Source: Helicobacter japonicus
GTDB lineage: Bacteria; Campylobacterota; Campylobacteria; Campylobacterales; Helicobacteraceae
Direction of reading: 5' to 3'
Assembly: GCF_000762845.2 (NCBI RefSeq)
Contig: NZ_JRMQ02000002.1
Span: forward strand, 1 to 64,000
Length of the DNA stretch: 64,000 nucleotides
Below are positions 54,171 to 63,983 of the stretch, one piece after another (position 1 is the first letter of the stretch; every line of letters begins with the position of its first letter). A program made the position numbers and the translations under genes. The notes beneath the pieces were generated by a model. The model searched no databases and was not told the DNA's origin. It saw nothing but the letters and a program-made list of their open reading frames with translations.

Positions 54171-55391
54171 ATGAGAGTTTTTATTGTATATATCATTTTA
54201 TGTTTAGGGCTTATCTGTATGCAAGGTATGGATTATCCACTAAAAAATATAGGTATTGCCTTAAGTAGTCCCAAAAATAATACACAGATTCCAATAGAGA
54301 GTAAGAAACTTTTAGAATCTACAAGTGGTATCAAAAATTTTCAAGAGCAAACCTCTGCTGCACTTATTGCTAAACTTCACACAAAAGAGAATCTTGTCAT
54401 TAGAATATTGGGAGATTCTCATATTGCAGGGGATTTTCTCTCACACAGATTGCGGGGCTTATTTTTTCAAAACTACACTTTTGGCTTTGTCTATCCACTC
54501 TATCCTAGCTATCACCAACATATCGCGCTCAAATATGAAAGCACAAATTTTACAATTCTCAACTCTCGCCATAGCGAACTTGATGAATATCCACTAGGTG
54601 GTGTGGTGGCAAAGCCTACGGCATTACCTGCGTATATCACGCTCACACCTAAAAATAATGGTGAAGCAGCTATAAGCCAAATCATCTTTAAATCCCCAAA
54701 CAAAGGCAAGGTAATTCTTGTTGAAGATAGCACAAATCAAAAATTTCTCATTAATGCTAAGCGTCCAAATGTATGGCAGATTCTTACACTTAATTTGCAA
54801 TTTCCAATAACAATTAATGCCCTCAATGAAGAGGTGCTTTTTGGAGGATTCTTTATTACTAAAGAAAAAGATAAACATAATATTATCGAAAATCTTGGCA
54901 TTAATGGTGCGCGTTCTGATTTGTGGCTTAAATGGAATAAAGAACTAGCTCTGCAACAAATGCGTATTCTCCCAGCAGATTTGTATATTTTATGCTATGG
55001 CTCAAATGATGCACTTTTTGATAATTTTGATGAAAAAAACTTTTTAAAAAATTATGGTAATTTAATTGACAACATTAGGGAAGCAAATCCTCAAGCAAGT
55101 ATCTTGCTCCTCACCCCACCCCCTGTGGTAAAAAAAGTCTCAAATGCTACAAAACGCAAAAAGGCTGTATATAAGATAACTAAAAATGCCAAGCCTACAC
55201 AACTTGCTATTGCTAAACTTGCTGAAGAAAAACACGCGCTACTCTTTAATATGGAAGATTTTATACAAGAAAGCGGAGGAAAAGCGCAATGGGAGAAAGC
55301 AAATCTTGCAAAACCTGATGTGCATTTACTCCCAAATGGCTACAAACTTATTGCGGATAAACTCTATTATGAGTTACAAAAACTTAAGTAG
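54171..55391 (+). CDS. SGNH/GDSL hydrolase, peptidoglycan O-acetylesterase (Ape1-like)
   Basis: The 406-residue protein has a signal or anchor peptide (about 1-22), block I IRILGDSHIAGDF with Ser83, a long insertion (about 115-255) that could be a carbohydrate-binding module, block III LCYGSNDALFDN near 277 and block V KPDVHLLPNGYK with Asp383/His385. GDSH plus an inserted beta domain is the layout of Ape1/PacB esterases that remove O-acetyl groups from peptidoglycan, which would let lytic enzymes act. The cluster MBOAT - SGNH - SGNH parallels patA-patB-ape1 of Campylobacter and Neisseria. Confidence 0.75.
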   Translation: MRVFIVYIILCLGLICMQGMDYPLKNIGIALSSPKNNTQIPIESKKLLESTSGIKNFQEQTSAALIAKLHTKENLVIRILGDSHIAGDFLSHRLRGLFFQNYTFGFVYPLYPSYHQHIALKYESTNFTILNSRHSELDEYPLGGVVAKPTALPAYITLTPKNNGEAAISQIIFKSPNKGKVILVEDSTNQKFLINAKRPNVWQILTLNLQFPITINALNEEVLFGGFFITKEKDKHNIIENLGINGARSDLWLKWNKELALQQMRILPADLYILCYGSNDALFDNFDEKNFLKNYGNLIDNIREANPQASILLLTPPPVVKKVSNATKRKKAVYKITKNAKPTQLAIAKLAEEKHALLFNMEDFIQESGGKAQWEKANLAKPDVHLLPNGYKLIADKLYYELQKLK

Positions 55392-55398
55392 ATTCAAA

Positions 55399-56187
55399 CT
55401 ATCGTTTTAATCCATTCACCGTCTGCAACATAGAATCTGCAGTTTGAATTGTCTTAGAACTTGCCTCATAAGCCCTTTGACCGGTGATAAGGTCTGTCAT
55501 TTCTTCTACAAGTTTCACATTGCTTAATTCTAAGAATCCTTGTCTCAACTGCCCAAATCCATCAAGTCCAGGCACACCAGCCACAGGATCGCCTGAAGCA
55601 TTTGTATTAATAAACAAATTATCACCTAAAGAATGAAGCCCTGCAGGATTAATGAAATTGACTATTTCAATCTGCCCTAATACATTAACCTCTGTTTGAT
55701 TGCCCTCAATTACACTCACCGTGCCATCTGTGCCAATATTAATTTGTGTAGCACCCTCTGGAATTGTAAGCTCTGGGATAAGACGATAACCCTCTGCATT
55801 GACAACATTACCATTATTATCTAGCTTAAAACTTCCTGCACGCGTATAGGCGATATTACCATCAGGAAGCTCAATTTGAAAGAATCCATTGCCAGTAATA
55901 GCAATGTCAAGATTATTTTCGGTTTCTTTTGGGTGTCCTTGAGAAAACATCTTTTGTATTGCCACAGGACGCACACCAATACCTACTTCAATGCCCGTAG
56001 GAGATATAGTCGTTTCACTCGTGCTTGTTCCTGCATATTGCAAAACTTGATAAAACAAATCTGCAAATTCTGCTCTCTGCTTTTTATAGCCTGTGGTATT
56101 GACATTAGCAATATTGTTGGAGGTATTGTCAATTTGAAGTTGCTGCCCTAACATACCCGTAGTGGCAGTATAAAGAGCTCTCATCAT
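55399..56187 (-). CDS. flgG: Flagellar distal rod protein FlgG
   Basis: FlgG forms the distal rod and is exported by the flagellar type III system. The 262-residue protein has the hallmark MMRALYTATTGMLGQQLQID start, NTSNNIANVNTTGYKK near 22-37, ITGNGFFQIELPDG near 95, and the C-terminal DLITGQRAYEASSKTIQTAD near 235. Length equals E. coli FlgG (260). A strong sigma-54 promoter-like element lies about 50 bases upstream of the start. It converges with the Ape1-like gene with seven bases between stops. FlgF is separate, at 20,613. Confidence 0.95.
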   Translation of the reverse strand: MMRALYTATTGMLGQQLQIDNTSNNIANVNTTGYKKQRAEFADLFYQVLQYAGTSTSETTISPTGIEVGIGVRPVAIQKMFSQGHPKETENNLDIAITGNGFFQIELPDGNIAYTRAGSFKLDNNGNVVNAEGYRLIPELTIPEGATQINIGTDGTVSVIEGNQTEVNVLGQIEIVNFINPAGLHSLGDNLFINTNASGDPVAGVPGLDGFGQLRQGFLELSNVKLVEEMTDLITGQRAYEASSKTIQTADSMLQTVNGLKR

Positions 56188-56237
56188 TCTTTATCCTTTG
56201 TAAATAGAATCCGCAATGTGCGTATTTAGACATATTC

Positions 56238-56254
56238 AAGCAAAACTAATTCCA
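56238..56254 (-). promoter_or_regulatory. Candidate sigma-54 promoter for flgG
   Basis: On the minus strand TGGAATTAGTTTTGCTT gives GG and GC exactly ten bases apart, with TGGAA and TTTTGCTT matching the -24 and -12 boxes well. It lies about 51 bases upstream of the flgG ATG, so the leader would be short. RpoN is encoded 3.7 kb away. Confidence 0.75.
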
Positions 56255-56339
56255 TAACTTCAATTTTATAGATTCTATAAGTTCATAATGGCTAAAATAT
56301 CCCTTTGTATTTTATATATTAAAATCTTTAAGGATACAA

Positions 56340-56963
56340 ATGCTCCTCACTATGCTCTATATCATTGCTATTACTGCTGAAGGAATGACAGGTGCGCTTG
56401 CTGCTGGTAAGCATAAAATGGACCTCTTTGGCGTGATATTTATTGCACTTGTTACTGCCATTGGTGGGGGTTCAATCCGAGATATTTTGCTTGAGCATTA
56501 TCCGCTTACTTGGGTGGCTCATCCTCAATATGTTGTGCTTATTTGTATAGCTGCTCTCCTCACAACACGAGTGCCCCGCGTAGTTGCACGAAGTGAAAAT
56601 GTCTTTTTAACTCTTGATGCCATAGGCTTAGTTGTTTTTAGCATTTTAGGCGCACAAGTGGCTCTTGATAAAGGCTATGGATTCATTATCGCTGTAAGTT
56701 CAGCAGTGATTACAGGAGTGTTTGGGGGCATTTTACGCGATATTTTATGTATGCGAATCCCTCTTGTCTTTCAAAAAGAAATTTATGCTGGCATTGCTCT
56801 GCTTTCTGGTGCTCTCTATTATGTCTTACTTGAATATGCACATTTAGATATTATGCTTGTAACACTTATTACCTTAGTTATTGGTGTGAGTGCAAGGCTT
56901 TTGGCAATTTTTTATAAACTCTCCTTGCCTGTATTTAATTATGAAGAAGACAAGAAAGAGTAG
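56340..56963 (+). CDS. TRIC-like / UPF0126 membrane protein (YicG family)
   Basis: The 207-residue protein has two copies of a three-helix repeat with a glycine-rich signature: [14 protein letters not shown] near 47-60 and [16 protein letters not shown] near 130-145, plus a seventh helix. This is the UPF0126 or TRIC family, whose animal members form potassium channels; bacterial YicG-like proteins may carry small ions or glycine. [15 protein letters not shown] near 98 is a further family block. Start 56340 follows AAGGATAC. It lies alone between flgG and dnaX. The substrate is unknown. Confidence 0.87.
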   Translation: MLLTMLYIIAITAEGMTGALAAGKHKMDLFGVIFIALVTAIGGGSIRDILLEHYPLTWVAHPQYVVLICIAALLTTRVPRVVARSENVFLTLDAIGLVVFSILGAQVALDKGYGFIIAVSSAVITGVFGGILRDILCMRIPLVFQKEIYAGIALLSGALYYVLLEYAHLDIMLVTLITLVIGVSARLLAIFYKLSLPVFNYEEDKKE

Positions 56964-57032
56964 GCTTTTTTATATGCAAGTTTTTAGATTTTTTTTATAC
57001 AATATAACTTCAAGTTTGTTTTGTGAGGATAG

Positions 57033-58799
57033 ATGATGAGTTCTACTGCCTTAGCCTTAAAGTATCGCCCTACTTGCTTTAGTGATTTAGTAGGACAAAA
57101 TGCGATTTCTCAAACACTCTCTTTGGCATTAGATTCTAAACATCTCTCACACGCTTATCTTTTTAGTGGATTGCGTGGAAGTGGAAAAACAAGTTCTGCA
57201 AGAATCTTTGCTCGCGCACTGCAATGTGAATCTGGACCAACAAGCACACCCTGTGGAACCTGTGCAAGTTGTGTAGAAGCCTTGCAAAATAGACATATGG
57301 ATATTATCGAAATGGACGCTGCAAGCTCAAGAGGAATTGATGATATTAAACGAGTTATTGAACAAACAAAATATAGCCCAAGCTTTGCACGATACAAAAT
57401 TTTTATCATCGATGAGGTGCATATGTTGAGCAAAGAAGCTTTTAATGCTTTGCTTAAAACGCTTGAAGAACCGCCAGAGTTTGTAAAATTTATCCTTGCA
57501 ACCACAGACCCGCTCAAACTCCCTGCGACAATTTTAAGTCGCACACAGCACTTTCGATTCAAACAAATCCCCCATAGGCTTGTTGTGGAGCATATCAGCA
57601 ATATTTTAAATAAAGAAAATGTAAGCTATGAAGTGCAAGCACTTGATATTATTGCGCGTAGTGGTGCGGGAAGTTTGCGTGATACACTCACCTTGCTTGA
57701 CCAAGCAATTATTTTTTGTAAAAATCATATTGAAGTCGCCGGAGTGAGTGATATGCTAGGTGTGGTTGATCCACAAGTGCTAAAAGATTATTTTTACAGC
57801 ATTGTGCATAAAGATTCACAAAAAATGCAAAGTATTTTAGAATTGCTTTTTGAGTATGAATGCGAGATGATACTTGATGAGATGATGCTTTTCTTGAAAG
57901 AAAAATTGCTACAAAAAGACGCAGATTTTCCACCTCTGCTTCTTGACCGATTTGCAAGGATTCTAACAGAATCTAAAACGCTCCTTAGCCTCAATACCGA
58001 TGGAAGTTTTGTCTTGCTTCTCTGTAGCCTCAAAATGCAAGAAGCCCTCAAAGTAAAAGATATAGAATCTATGATACAAGAGCTTGAAAATGAACTTTTT
58101 TCATCTCAAAATACAACACTTACATCACCTACACAACCTAACCTCACAACAAACAATACAAACCAACACATAGAACAAAATATAACCCCTATCTCTAATA
58201 CATCTCAATCTCACAGAGATAAAGAAACTATCTCACATACACAGCAAGACGCCCCTATACAGACATTTAATGCAAAAATACATTTTGATAATCTCATCAC
58301 TAAAATCAAAGATCGCAATGCAGAGTTAGGTATCATTTTTGAACGCAATGTGCATTTTGTAGAATTTGTAGAAAAAGATAAAATCTTGCGTTGGCAAAGT
58401 ATCGCACAGGGGAAAGACAAAGAGTTTCTTAAAGAATATGGCAAAATTATCCGCACACTTGTTTATTCAATTTTTGGCGATAATACACATATTGAACAAG
58501 TGAGCGCAGACGATAGTATTCAAGCAAAACAAGATTCTTCGCCAAATCTTTCACACAATGAAACTAATATATCTTATTCACAACACAATATAGAATCTAC
58601 AACACAAAACAATACACCCAATGTTTTAGAATCTCACATCTCATCAAATAGCACAGAAAGTATAAACAGCACCACTGCATCATCTCCTAATGACAGACAA
58701 GAAAAACAAGATTTTCTCGCACAAAATCACGACTTGATTATGGCACTTAATAAAAGTGTAGGTATTAAGGAGGTGCGTGAAAGGAGTAATAATGAGTGA
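57033..58799 (+). CDS. dnaX: DNA polymerase III subunit tau/gamma (DnaX)
   Basis: DnaX drives the clamp loader at the replication fork. The 588-residue protein has the RFC box KYRPTCFSDLVGQ near 10, Walker A GLRGSGKTSSARIFARAL near 46, zinc-finger cysteines in CESGPTSTPCGTCASC, Walker B FIIDEVHML near 124, and sensor/SRC block LPATILSRTQHFRFKQIP near 165. The C-terminal third (about 360-580) is Asn, Ser and Thr rich, as in epsilonproteobacteria. No clear A AAA AAG slip site was noticed. tsaE overlaps its end by eight bases. Gene order with tsaE, lptB, rpoN equals H. pylori HP0717-HP0714. Confidence 0.95.
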   Translation: MMSSTALALKYRPTCFSDLVGQNAISQTLSLALDSKHLSHAYLFSGLRGSGKTSSARIFARALQCESGPTSTPCGTCASCVEALQNRHMDIIEMDAASSRGIDDIKRVIEQTKYSPSFARYKIFIIDEVHMLSKEAFNALLKTLEEPPEFVKFILATTDPLKLPATILSRTQHFRFKQIPHRLVVEHISNILNKENVSYEVQALDIIARSGAGSLRDTLTLLDQAIIFCKNHIEVAGVSDMLGVVDPQVLKDYFYSIVHKDSQKMQSILELLFEYECEMILDEMMLFLKEKLLQKDADFPPLLLDRFARILTESKTLLSLNTDGSFVLLLCSLKMQEALKVKDIESMIQELENELFSSQNTTLTSPTQPNLTTNNTNQHIEQNITPISNTSQSHRDKETISHTQQDAPIQTFNAKIHFDNLITKIKDRNAELGIIFERNVHFVEFVEKDKILRWQSIAQGKDKEFLKEYGKIIRTLVYSIFGDNTHIEQVSADDSIQAKQDSSPNLSHNETNISYSQHNIESTTQNNTPNVLESHISSNSTESINSTTASSPNDRQEKQDFLAQNHDLIMALNKSVGIKEVRERSNNE

Positions 58800-59220
58800 A
58801 TTTTTACTGCAAGAAAATGAGCTCAATCTCTTGTGTCAAGAGCTTAAAGATTCACTCCAAAATGGTAATATTGTGCTTTTACAAGGCAATATAGGTAGTG
58901 GCAAAACCACGCTCGTGCGCTCCTTTGTAGAATCTTTTGGATATACCGCACAAGTAAGTTCCCCTACTTTCAATCTCGCTCTCTCTTATGAAAACCCACA
59001 ATACACAAACATTCATCATTATGATATGTATCGTAAAAATATTCACGATATGCTTGAACTTGGTTTGCTTGATATGCTTGAACAACAAGGTGTGCATTTC
59101 ATAGAATGGGGGGAGGAAAATCTGAAACATCTTTTAATACAAAATGGATTCAAAGTCATCAGCATTGACATTACTCCAACTCCCACTCATCACAGAATCT
59201 ATAAGGTAAGCTATGAATAA
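58792..59220 (+). CDS. tsaE: tRNA t6A biosynthesis ATPase TsaE
   Basis: TsaE is the ATPase partner of TsaBD in making threonylcarbamoyladenosine in tRNA. The 142-residue protein has the P-loop [17 protein letters not shown] near 33-49, [23 protein letters not shown] near 64-86 (the SPTF and HxDxY blocks) and the FIEWGEE motif near 108. I choose ATG 58792 with AAAGGAG upstream rather than a GTG 15 bases earlier. It overlaps dnaX by eight bases and lptB by eight bases, so translation is coupled. Confidence 0.93.
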   Translation: MSEFLLQENELNLLCQELKDSLQNGNIVLLQGNIGSGKTTLVRSFVESFGYTAQVSSPTFNLALSYENPQYTNIHHYDMYRKNIHDMLELGLLDMLEQQGVHFIEWGEENLKHLLIQNGFKVISIDITPTPTHHRIYKVSYE

Positions 59221-59935
59221 ACTCAAAGCAGAACATTTAAGCAAACATATCAAAAAAACAAAAATTGTAGAGGACATATCACTTGAAGTTAATAGTGGTG
59301 AGGTTGTAGGACTTTTAGGACCAAATGGAGCAGGAAAAACAACTACATTTTATATGATATGTGGCTTACTGCGCCCAAGTGATGGAAAAGTGATGCTCAA
59401 CCATACAGACATTACTCATCTTCCTCTTCATAAACGTTCAAATCTAGGGATAGGTTACCTTCCGCAAGAATCAAGTATTTTTAAAGATTTGAGCGTGGAA
59501 GAAAATCTTATGCTTGCTGCAGAAATTAGCATTAAAAATATCAAAGATAGGCATATTAAAATTGAAAATATGCTTTCAGAATTTAATATCGAGCCTATAC
59601 GCGCAAGAAAAGGAATTAGTCTTAGCGGTGGGGAGAGGCGGCGCGTGGAAATTGCAAGAGCATTAATAAAAGACCCTAAGTTTGTTCTCCTTGATGAACC
59701 TTTTGCTGGCGTTGATCCACGCGCAGTAAATGATATACAAAATATTATTCTAAAACTTACAGAACTTGATATTGGGGTACTCATCACAGACCACAATGTG
59801 CGTGAGACATTATCAGTTTGTTCTCGAACCTATGTGATTAAAAGTGGGGCACTCCTTGCAAGTGGAAATGCAGAAGAAATCTATGCGAATGAACTTGTCA
59901 AAAAATATTATTTGGGAGAACATTTTAAAGTATGA
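59213..59935 (+). CDS. lptB: LPS export ABC ATPase LptB
   Basis: LptB powers LPS extraction from the inner membrane with LptF and LptG. The 240-residue protein has Walker [18 protein letters not shown] near 36-52, [20 protein letters not shown] near 82-101, signature [15 protein letters not shown] near 141-155, Walker [14 protein letters not shown] near 162-174 and the H-loop [11 protein letters not shown] near 196. [13 protein letters not shown] and the switch Q-loop identify LptB against branched-chain amino acid ATPases. Overlaps tsaE (8 bases) and rpoN (4 bases). Confidence 0.95.
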   Translation: MNKLKAEHLSKHIKKTKIVEDISLEVNSGEVVGLLGPNGAGKTTTFYMICGLLRPSDGKVMLNHTDITHLPLHKRSNLGIGYLPQESSIFKDLSVEENLMLAAEISIKNIKDRHIKIENMLSEFNIEPIRARKGISLSGGERRRVEIARALIKDPKFVLLDEPFAGVDPRAVNDIQNIILKLTELDIGVLITDHNVRETLSVCSRTYVIKSGALLASGNAEEIYANELVKKYYLGEHFKV

Positions 59936-61239
59936 GTATCGGTGGTAAATTAAAAAGCAATATTAATGTTAAAGCACGTCTTTCTACAACGCTTAAGAGT
60001 TGGCTACCTATTTTACAAAGCGGATTAACCGAACTTGAAGAAACGCTCAATGCCATAGCAGAAGAGAATCCTTATGCGAATGTGCAAAGCCAAATGCTTC
60101 ATAGCCTCCCTAGTAAAAACCATAAAAAATCAACCCATAACACACTCGTAACACACGATGGTTTTGAATCTACCTATATTAGTGAAAAAAGTCTCTATGA
60201 AGTGCTTGAAGAACAAATAGATTCTACACTTTTTCCTACTGATATTTCACGTAAAATTGCCTTTAAAATTGTAGAAAATCTCAATGATGAAGGCTTTTTA
60301 GATGTAGCTGTTGCTGAAATCGCTCTAGAGCTAGGCATTGAAGAAAATGAAGTAGAGCGCATAAGACAACGATTTGCCTATTTAGAACCTTATGGCGTGG
60401 GAGCAAAAGATATTACAGAATCTTTTCTTTTTCAACTTGATAATACCGAACTAGAGGGACAAAGCTATGAGTTAGCCACTTGCATTATCCGTGATTTAAA
60501 TCGCCATAGCAAATACAAAAATCACCCATCATACAATGAAGTAATGAAAGCAATCAAAACTTTCAAAAATCCACCTGCTATTGATTTTGGCGCGCGTGAG
60601 GGTGAGGTGATACCTGATATTTTTATTTTTGAACGCATCAAAAATGATAGCCTAAAAAATAGCACGTATGAGCTTGAAGTCGCGATTAATGATAGCTTTT
60701 ATCCCAAGATTCTTATTGAAGAGCAAGTAAAAGATGTAAAAGACAAGGAAGGTGCAGAATTTCTAAAAACCAAACTCAAGGAAGCAAAAGACTTAGTTGA
60801 TGCACTTGATATGCGTAAGGCAACTATTCTAAAAATTGCTATTGCTTTGCGCGAAAACCAATATGACTTTTTTATGGGAGGGGAAATTCGCCCAATGAAG
60901 CTTAAAGACATAGCCCAAGATTTAGGCTATGCCCCTAGCACTATTTCACGCGCAATTGCGAATAAATATCTTGAATGTGATAGGGGTATTTTTCCTATTA
61001 AAAGCTTTTTTACTGCAGCAATCGATGGTGATACATCAAATGCATCAATCAAAGATTTTATTCTCAATCTTGTTAAAAATGAGGATAAAAAGAAACCTTT
61101 GAGTGATTTAAAGATTTTAAAAATTGTAGAAGAAAAATTTGACCTCAAAATGGTGCGGCGCACAATCACAAAATACCGACAGCAACTTCAAATTGCAAGC
61201 TCCAATGAACGCAAAAGGCTATATGAAATAAGCGTTTAA
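59932..61239 (+). CDS. rpoN: RNA polymerase sigma-54 factor RpoN
   Basis: RpoN serves sigma-54 promoters, which in Helicobacter are mainly middle flagellar genes under FlgR/FlgS. The 435-residue protein has an N-terminal region I ([20 protein letters not shown] near 20, then IAEENPY), the core-binding domain with [19 protein letters not shown] near 148-166 and the C-terminal RpoN box [13 protein letters not shown] near 408-420; the [20 protein letters not shown] lies near 325-341. The start overlaps lptB as ATGA. This operon end position equals HP0714. Two candidate target promoters (flgF, flgG) are in the window. Confidence 0.95.
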   Translation: MSIGGKLKSNINVKARLSTTLKSWLPILQSGLTELEETLNAIAEENPYANVQSQMLHSLPSKNHKKSTHNTLVTHDGFESTYISEKSLYEVLEEQIDSTLFPTDISRKIAFKIVENLNDEGFLDVAVAEIALELGIEENEVERIRQRFAYLEPYGVGAKDITESFLFQLDNTELEGQSYELATCIIRDLNRHSKYKNHPSYNEVMKAIKTFKNPPAIDFGAREGEVIPDIFIFERIKNDSLKNSTYELEVAINDSFYPKILIEEQVKDVKDKEGAEFLKTKLKEAKDLVDALDMRKATILKIAIALRENQYDFFMGGEIRPMKLKDIAQDLGYAPSTISRAIANKYLECDRGIFPIKSFFTAAIDGDTSNASIKDFILNLVKNEDKKKPLSDLKILKIVEEKFDLKMVRRTITKYRQQLQIASSNERKRLYEISV

Positions 61240-61384
61240 AATGGTGTTTTTTCGCATTGGATTCAAAATTTATATTTTTGACTTTGTGTAGTGTTTCTAG
61301 AGTTCATTGTTGCAATTGTAGCAATTTATTTAAGCGTGTAGCAAACTCGTATTTTTCTTATGCTATTACAAAAAGCTGTGTTTA

Positions 61385-61403
61385 TAGAATCTTTTAGATT
61401 CTA
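61385..61403. repeat. Inverted pair of AGAATCT motifs at the end of the malic enzyme gene
   Basis: TAGAATCT and AGATTCTA form a perfect 8-bp stem with a TTT loop across the stop codon of the malic enzyme gene, between two convergent genes. It may work as a weak terminator. It is another head-to-head pair of the dispersed motif. Confidence 0.6.
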
Positions 61404-62614
61404 GCCACACCACTTTTTATCGCCGCATCTGCTACGGCATTAGAAACAACATCAATCAATCGTTCATCAAAAGCTGAAGGCAAAAGATATTCCTTACCAA
61501 AACTCACTTTATGCGATAAAAGCATTTCTAATTTTTCTGTAATAGGTTCGCGCGCAAGTTCAGCTATTGCTCGAGCTGCTGCAAATTTCATTTCTTCATT
61601 AATCTTGCTTGCACGCACCTTAAGCGCACCTTTAAAAATATAAGGATACCCTATTACATTATTGATTTGATTTGGAAAATCACTTCGCCCAGTAGCGACT
61701 ATCGCATCAGGTCGAGCTTTCTTAGCAACATCGGGCATAATTTCTGGAATCGGGTTGCTTAGGGCAAAAATGAGTGGGGATTCATTCATACCCATTAAAT
61801 CCTCACCTGTGAGCAAATTACCCTTTGAAAGCCCAAGCAACACATCTGCACCATTGAGCGCACTTTTAAGTGAAGTATAGCTCTCTTTACATATAAATTC
61901 TTTTTTAAGTGCATTCAAATCTGTTCTATCCGCACTAATAGCCCCTTTAGAATCAAACATTACAAGATTTTTTACACCAAGTGCTTTATACATTTTCGCA
62001 CACGCCATAGCCGCTGCTCCTGCACCACATACGACTACTTTAATATCTTCTACTTTCTTATTGACAAGGTGCAAGGCGTTAATAATTCCTGCAGTAGAAA
62101 TAATTGCTGTGCCGTGCTGATCATCGTGCATCACAGGAATGTCAAGCTCTTCAATGAGTCGTCTTTCTATTTCAAAACATTCAGGGGCTTTAATATCTTC
62201 TAAATTGATACCTCCAAATGTGGGCGCAATCGCTTTTACAATAGCAACAAATTTATCCACATCTTTTTCATTCACTTCAATATCAAAGGCATCGACATCG
62301 GCAAAAGTTTTAAACAAAATGACTTTACCCTCCATAACAGGTTTGCTTGCCATTGCTCCAATATCTCCAAGTCCTAACACTGCTGTGCCATTGCTAATAA
62401 CTGCGACAAGATTGCTTTTAGAGGTATAATCATAAGCACTCAAGGGATTAGATTCTATTTGTTTGCAAGGCACAGCAACGCCCGGTGTATAGGCTAAACT
62501 CAACTCATCAATAGAACGCAATCGTTTGCGTGGCATAATACCAACTTTGCCACCGATATGATAATTCAAAGCTTCAGGGTAAGCAGCTTTAAGACTTTCT
62601 AAATCCATATCCAT
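61394..62614 (-). CDS. Malic enzyme (malate dehydrogenase, oxaloacetate-decarboxylating)
   Basis: This enzyme converts malate to pyruvate and CO2 with reduction of NAD(P). The 406-residue protein has [17 protein letters not shown] near 31-47, ALGNLGDIGA-like [17 protein letters not shown] near 72, [10 protein letters not shown] near 150 and the NAD(P) motif [16 protein letters not shown] near 180. No C-terminal phosphotransacetylase domain is present, so it is the short bacterial form. ATG 62614 has GGAGACAC upstream. It converges on rpoN with a 154-base gap. Whether it uses NAD or NADP is not certain. Confidence 0.92.
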   Translation of the reverse strand: MDMDLESLKAAYPEALNYHIGGKVGIMPRKRLRSIDELSLAYTPGVAVPCKQIESNPLSAYDYTSKSNLVAVISNGTAVLGLGDIGAMASKPVMEGKVILFKTFADVDAFDIEVNEKDVDKFVAIVKAIAPTFGGINLEDIKAPECFEIERRLIEELDIPVMHDDQHGTAIISTAGIINALHLVNKKVEDIKVVVCGAGAAAMACAKMYKALGVKNLVMFDSKGAISADRTDLNALKKEFICKESYTSLKSALNGADVLLGLSKGNLLTGEDLMGMNESPLIFALSNPIPEIMPDVAKKARPDAIVATGRSDFPNQINNVIGYPYIFKGALKVRASKINEEMKFAAARAIAELAREPITEKLEMLLSHKVSFGKEYLLPSAFDERLIDVVSNAVADAAIKSGVARI

Positions 62615-62735
62615 TGTGTCTCCTTTGAAAAATATACAATGAAAACAAAAAAGAATTTGTAGCACTTTTTAACAAATAAAACATCTTTTTATATCAATCT
62701 TGTAGAGAAATAGATAAAATTATATTTTAGTAAGA

Positions 62736-63983
62736 TTACCTTGATTCTAGCTCTATATATACAATCTCACTTGGTGCAAGAAATCGAATAGCAGGTCCCC
62801 AAAACCCTACACCACTACTCACATAAAGTTGTGTTTTCTTAGGTGAATGATTTCTATTTTCTATACGTTGAGGCAAATCATACAATCCATACACATAATG
62901 CTGGTCTAACCATACAAAAAATGATAATGGAAAAACCTGTCCTGCGTGTGTGTGCCCACAAAGCACCACATCAAAATCACTCACATCATTGAGGCGAACA
63001 AATTTAGGTTGATGGGATAAAAGTATGCTGGGTTTTTGTGGATTCAAACCTTTTTTAGCAGATTCTAAGTCAGGCTTTAAATAATTAAAACGCAATCCTG
63101 CCAAATCACTCACTCCTGCGAGATTTACATTTTCAAGCTCTATGTTTGTATTATGTAAAATATGGATATTTAAAGTTGATAGATATTTAAGAATTGGTTC
63201 TATGCCGTGATAATATTCGTGATTGCCCGCGACATAATACACACCTTGAGTGCTTTTAAGATATCTTAATGGCTCTAAATCATCTGTAATGCGATGAATC
63301 TTATCATCAACCAAATCGCCTACAATAACAACAATATCCGCATTAAGTGCATTGATTTTCTCAACAACTTTCTCTAAAAATTCTCGCCCTAAAGTTTTGC
63401 CAATATGCACATCTGTAATCATCGCAATACTCAATGCACCTTTGATATTTGGCACACGTAAAGATACTTTTTTGATAGGTGGCACACTTAGGGCATTACT
63501 CAAGCTTTTCACACTAAATACAATAAATAAAATAGCTACAAGTCCATCAATCATAATTTGCAAAAACACACGGCGATTTGAGGAGAATATATCACAATCT
63601 GTATGGGTATGAGAAGATGTGAAATGTTTATTTTCAGATTCTCTAAGGTTATTTGTATCATTTTTTGGTATTTTATGTGTTCTTTTTTTGCTTTTGTATC
63701 GTTGCACAAAAAAGAGACAAGATCTAAAAATATCCACACATACGCACGCAATAAAAAGCGTATAATCAAGCACCACGCAAGAACCAACGATAAGATATTG
63801 CCAATGTGCAAAATGTGAATCGCGCACCACAAAAAGAAGTATCTCTCCCACTGCAAGAAAAAGCAAAAAAACAAGTGAAATATATTTATGAATGAAACGA
63901 TTATGACGTAAAAAGCGCATATACACATAACATTTCATTGCGCTTAATGCAAGAAAAACAACTCCCACAAAAATATAAATCAT
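62736..63983 (-). CDS. Membrane-anchored metallophosphoesterase (YkuE/YaeI-like)
   Basis: The 415-residue protein has four or five N-terminal hydrophobic segments (about 1-110, with another near 148-166) and a calcineurin-like metallophosphoesterase domain: MITDVHIGKTLG near 193, VIVGDLVDD near 220, YVAGNHEYYHG near 254 and LCGHTHAGQVFPLSFF near 338. These are the metal ligands of the family in order. Relatives cleave lipids such as UDP-diacylglucosamine or phosphatidyl groups. ATG 63983 follows a GGTGG stretch; an adjacent in-frame GTG (63986) or a start outside the window is possible. Function beyond hydrolase is inference. Confidence 0.85.
   Translation of the reverse strand: MIYIFVGVVFLALSAMKCYVYMRFLRHNRFIHKYISLVFLLFLAVGEILLFVVRDSHFAHWQYLIVGSCVVLDYTLFIACVCVDIFRSCLFFVQRYKSKKRTHKIPKNDTNNLRESENKHFTSSHTHTDCDIFSSNRRVFLQIMIDGLVAILFIVFSVKSLSNALSVPPIKKVSLRVPNIKGALSIAMITDVHIGKTLGREFLEKVVEKINALNADIVVIVGDLVDDKIHRITDDLEPLRYLKSTQGVYYVAGNHEYYHGIEPILKYLSTLNIHILHNTNIELENVNLAGVSDLAGLRFNYLKPDLESAKKGLNPQKPSILLSHQPKFVRLNDVSDFDVVLCGHTHAGQVFPLSFFVWLDQHYVYGLYDLPQRIENRNHSPKKTQLYVSSGVGFWGPAIRFLAPSEIVYIELESR

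Noticed and set aside
61240-61384. Possible small RNA or gene between rpoN and the malic enzyme gene
   Set aside because: No open frame of note, no strong hairpin except the motif pair at its end, no promoter that I can support.
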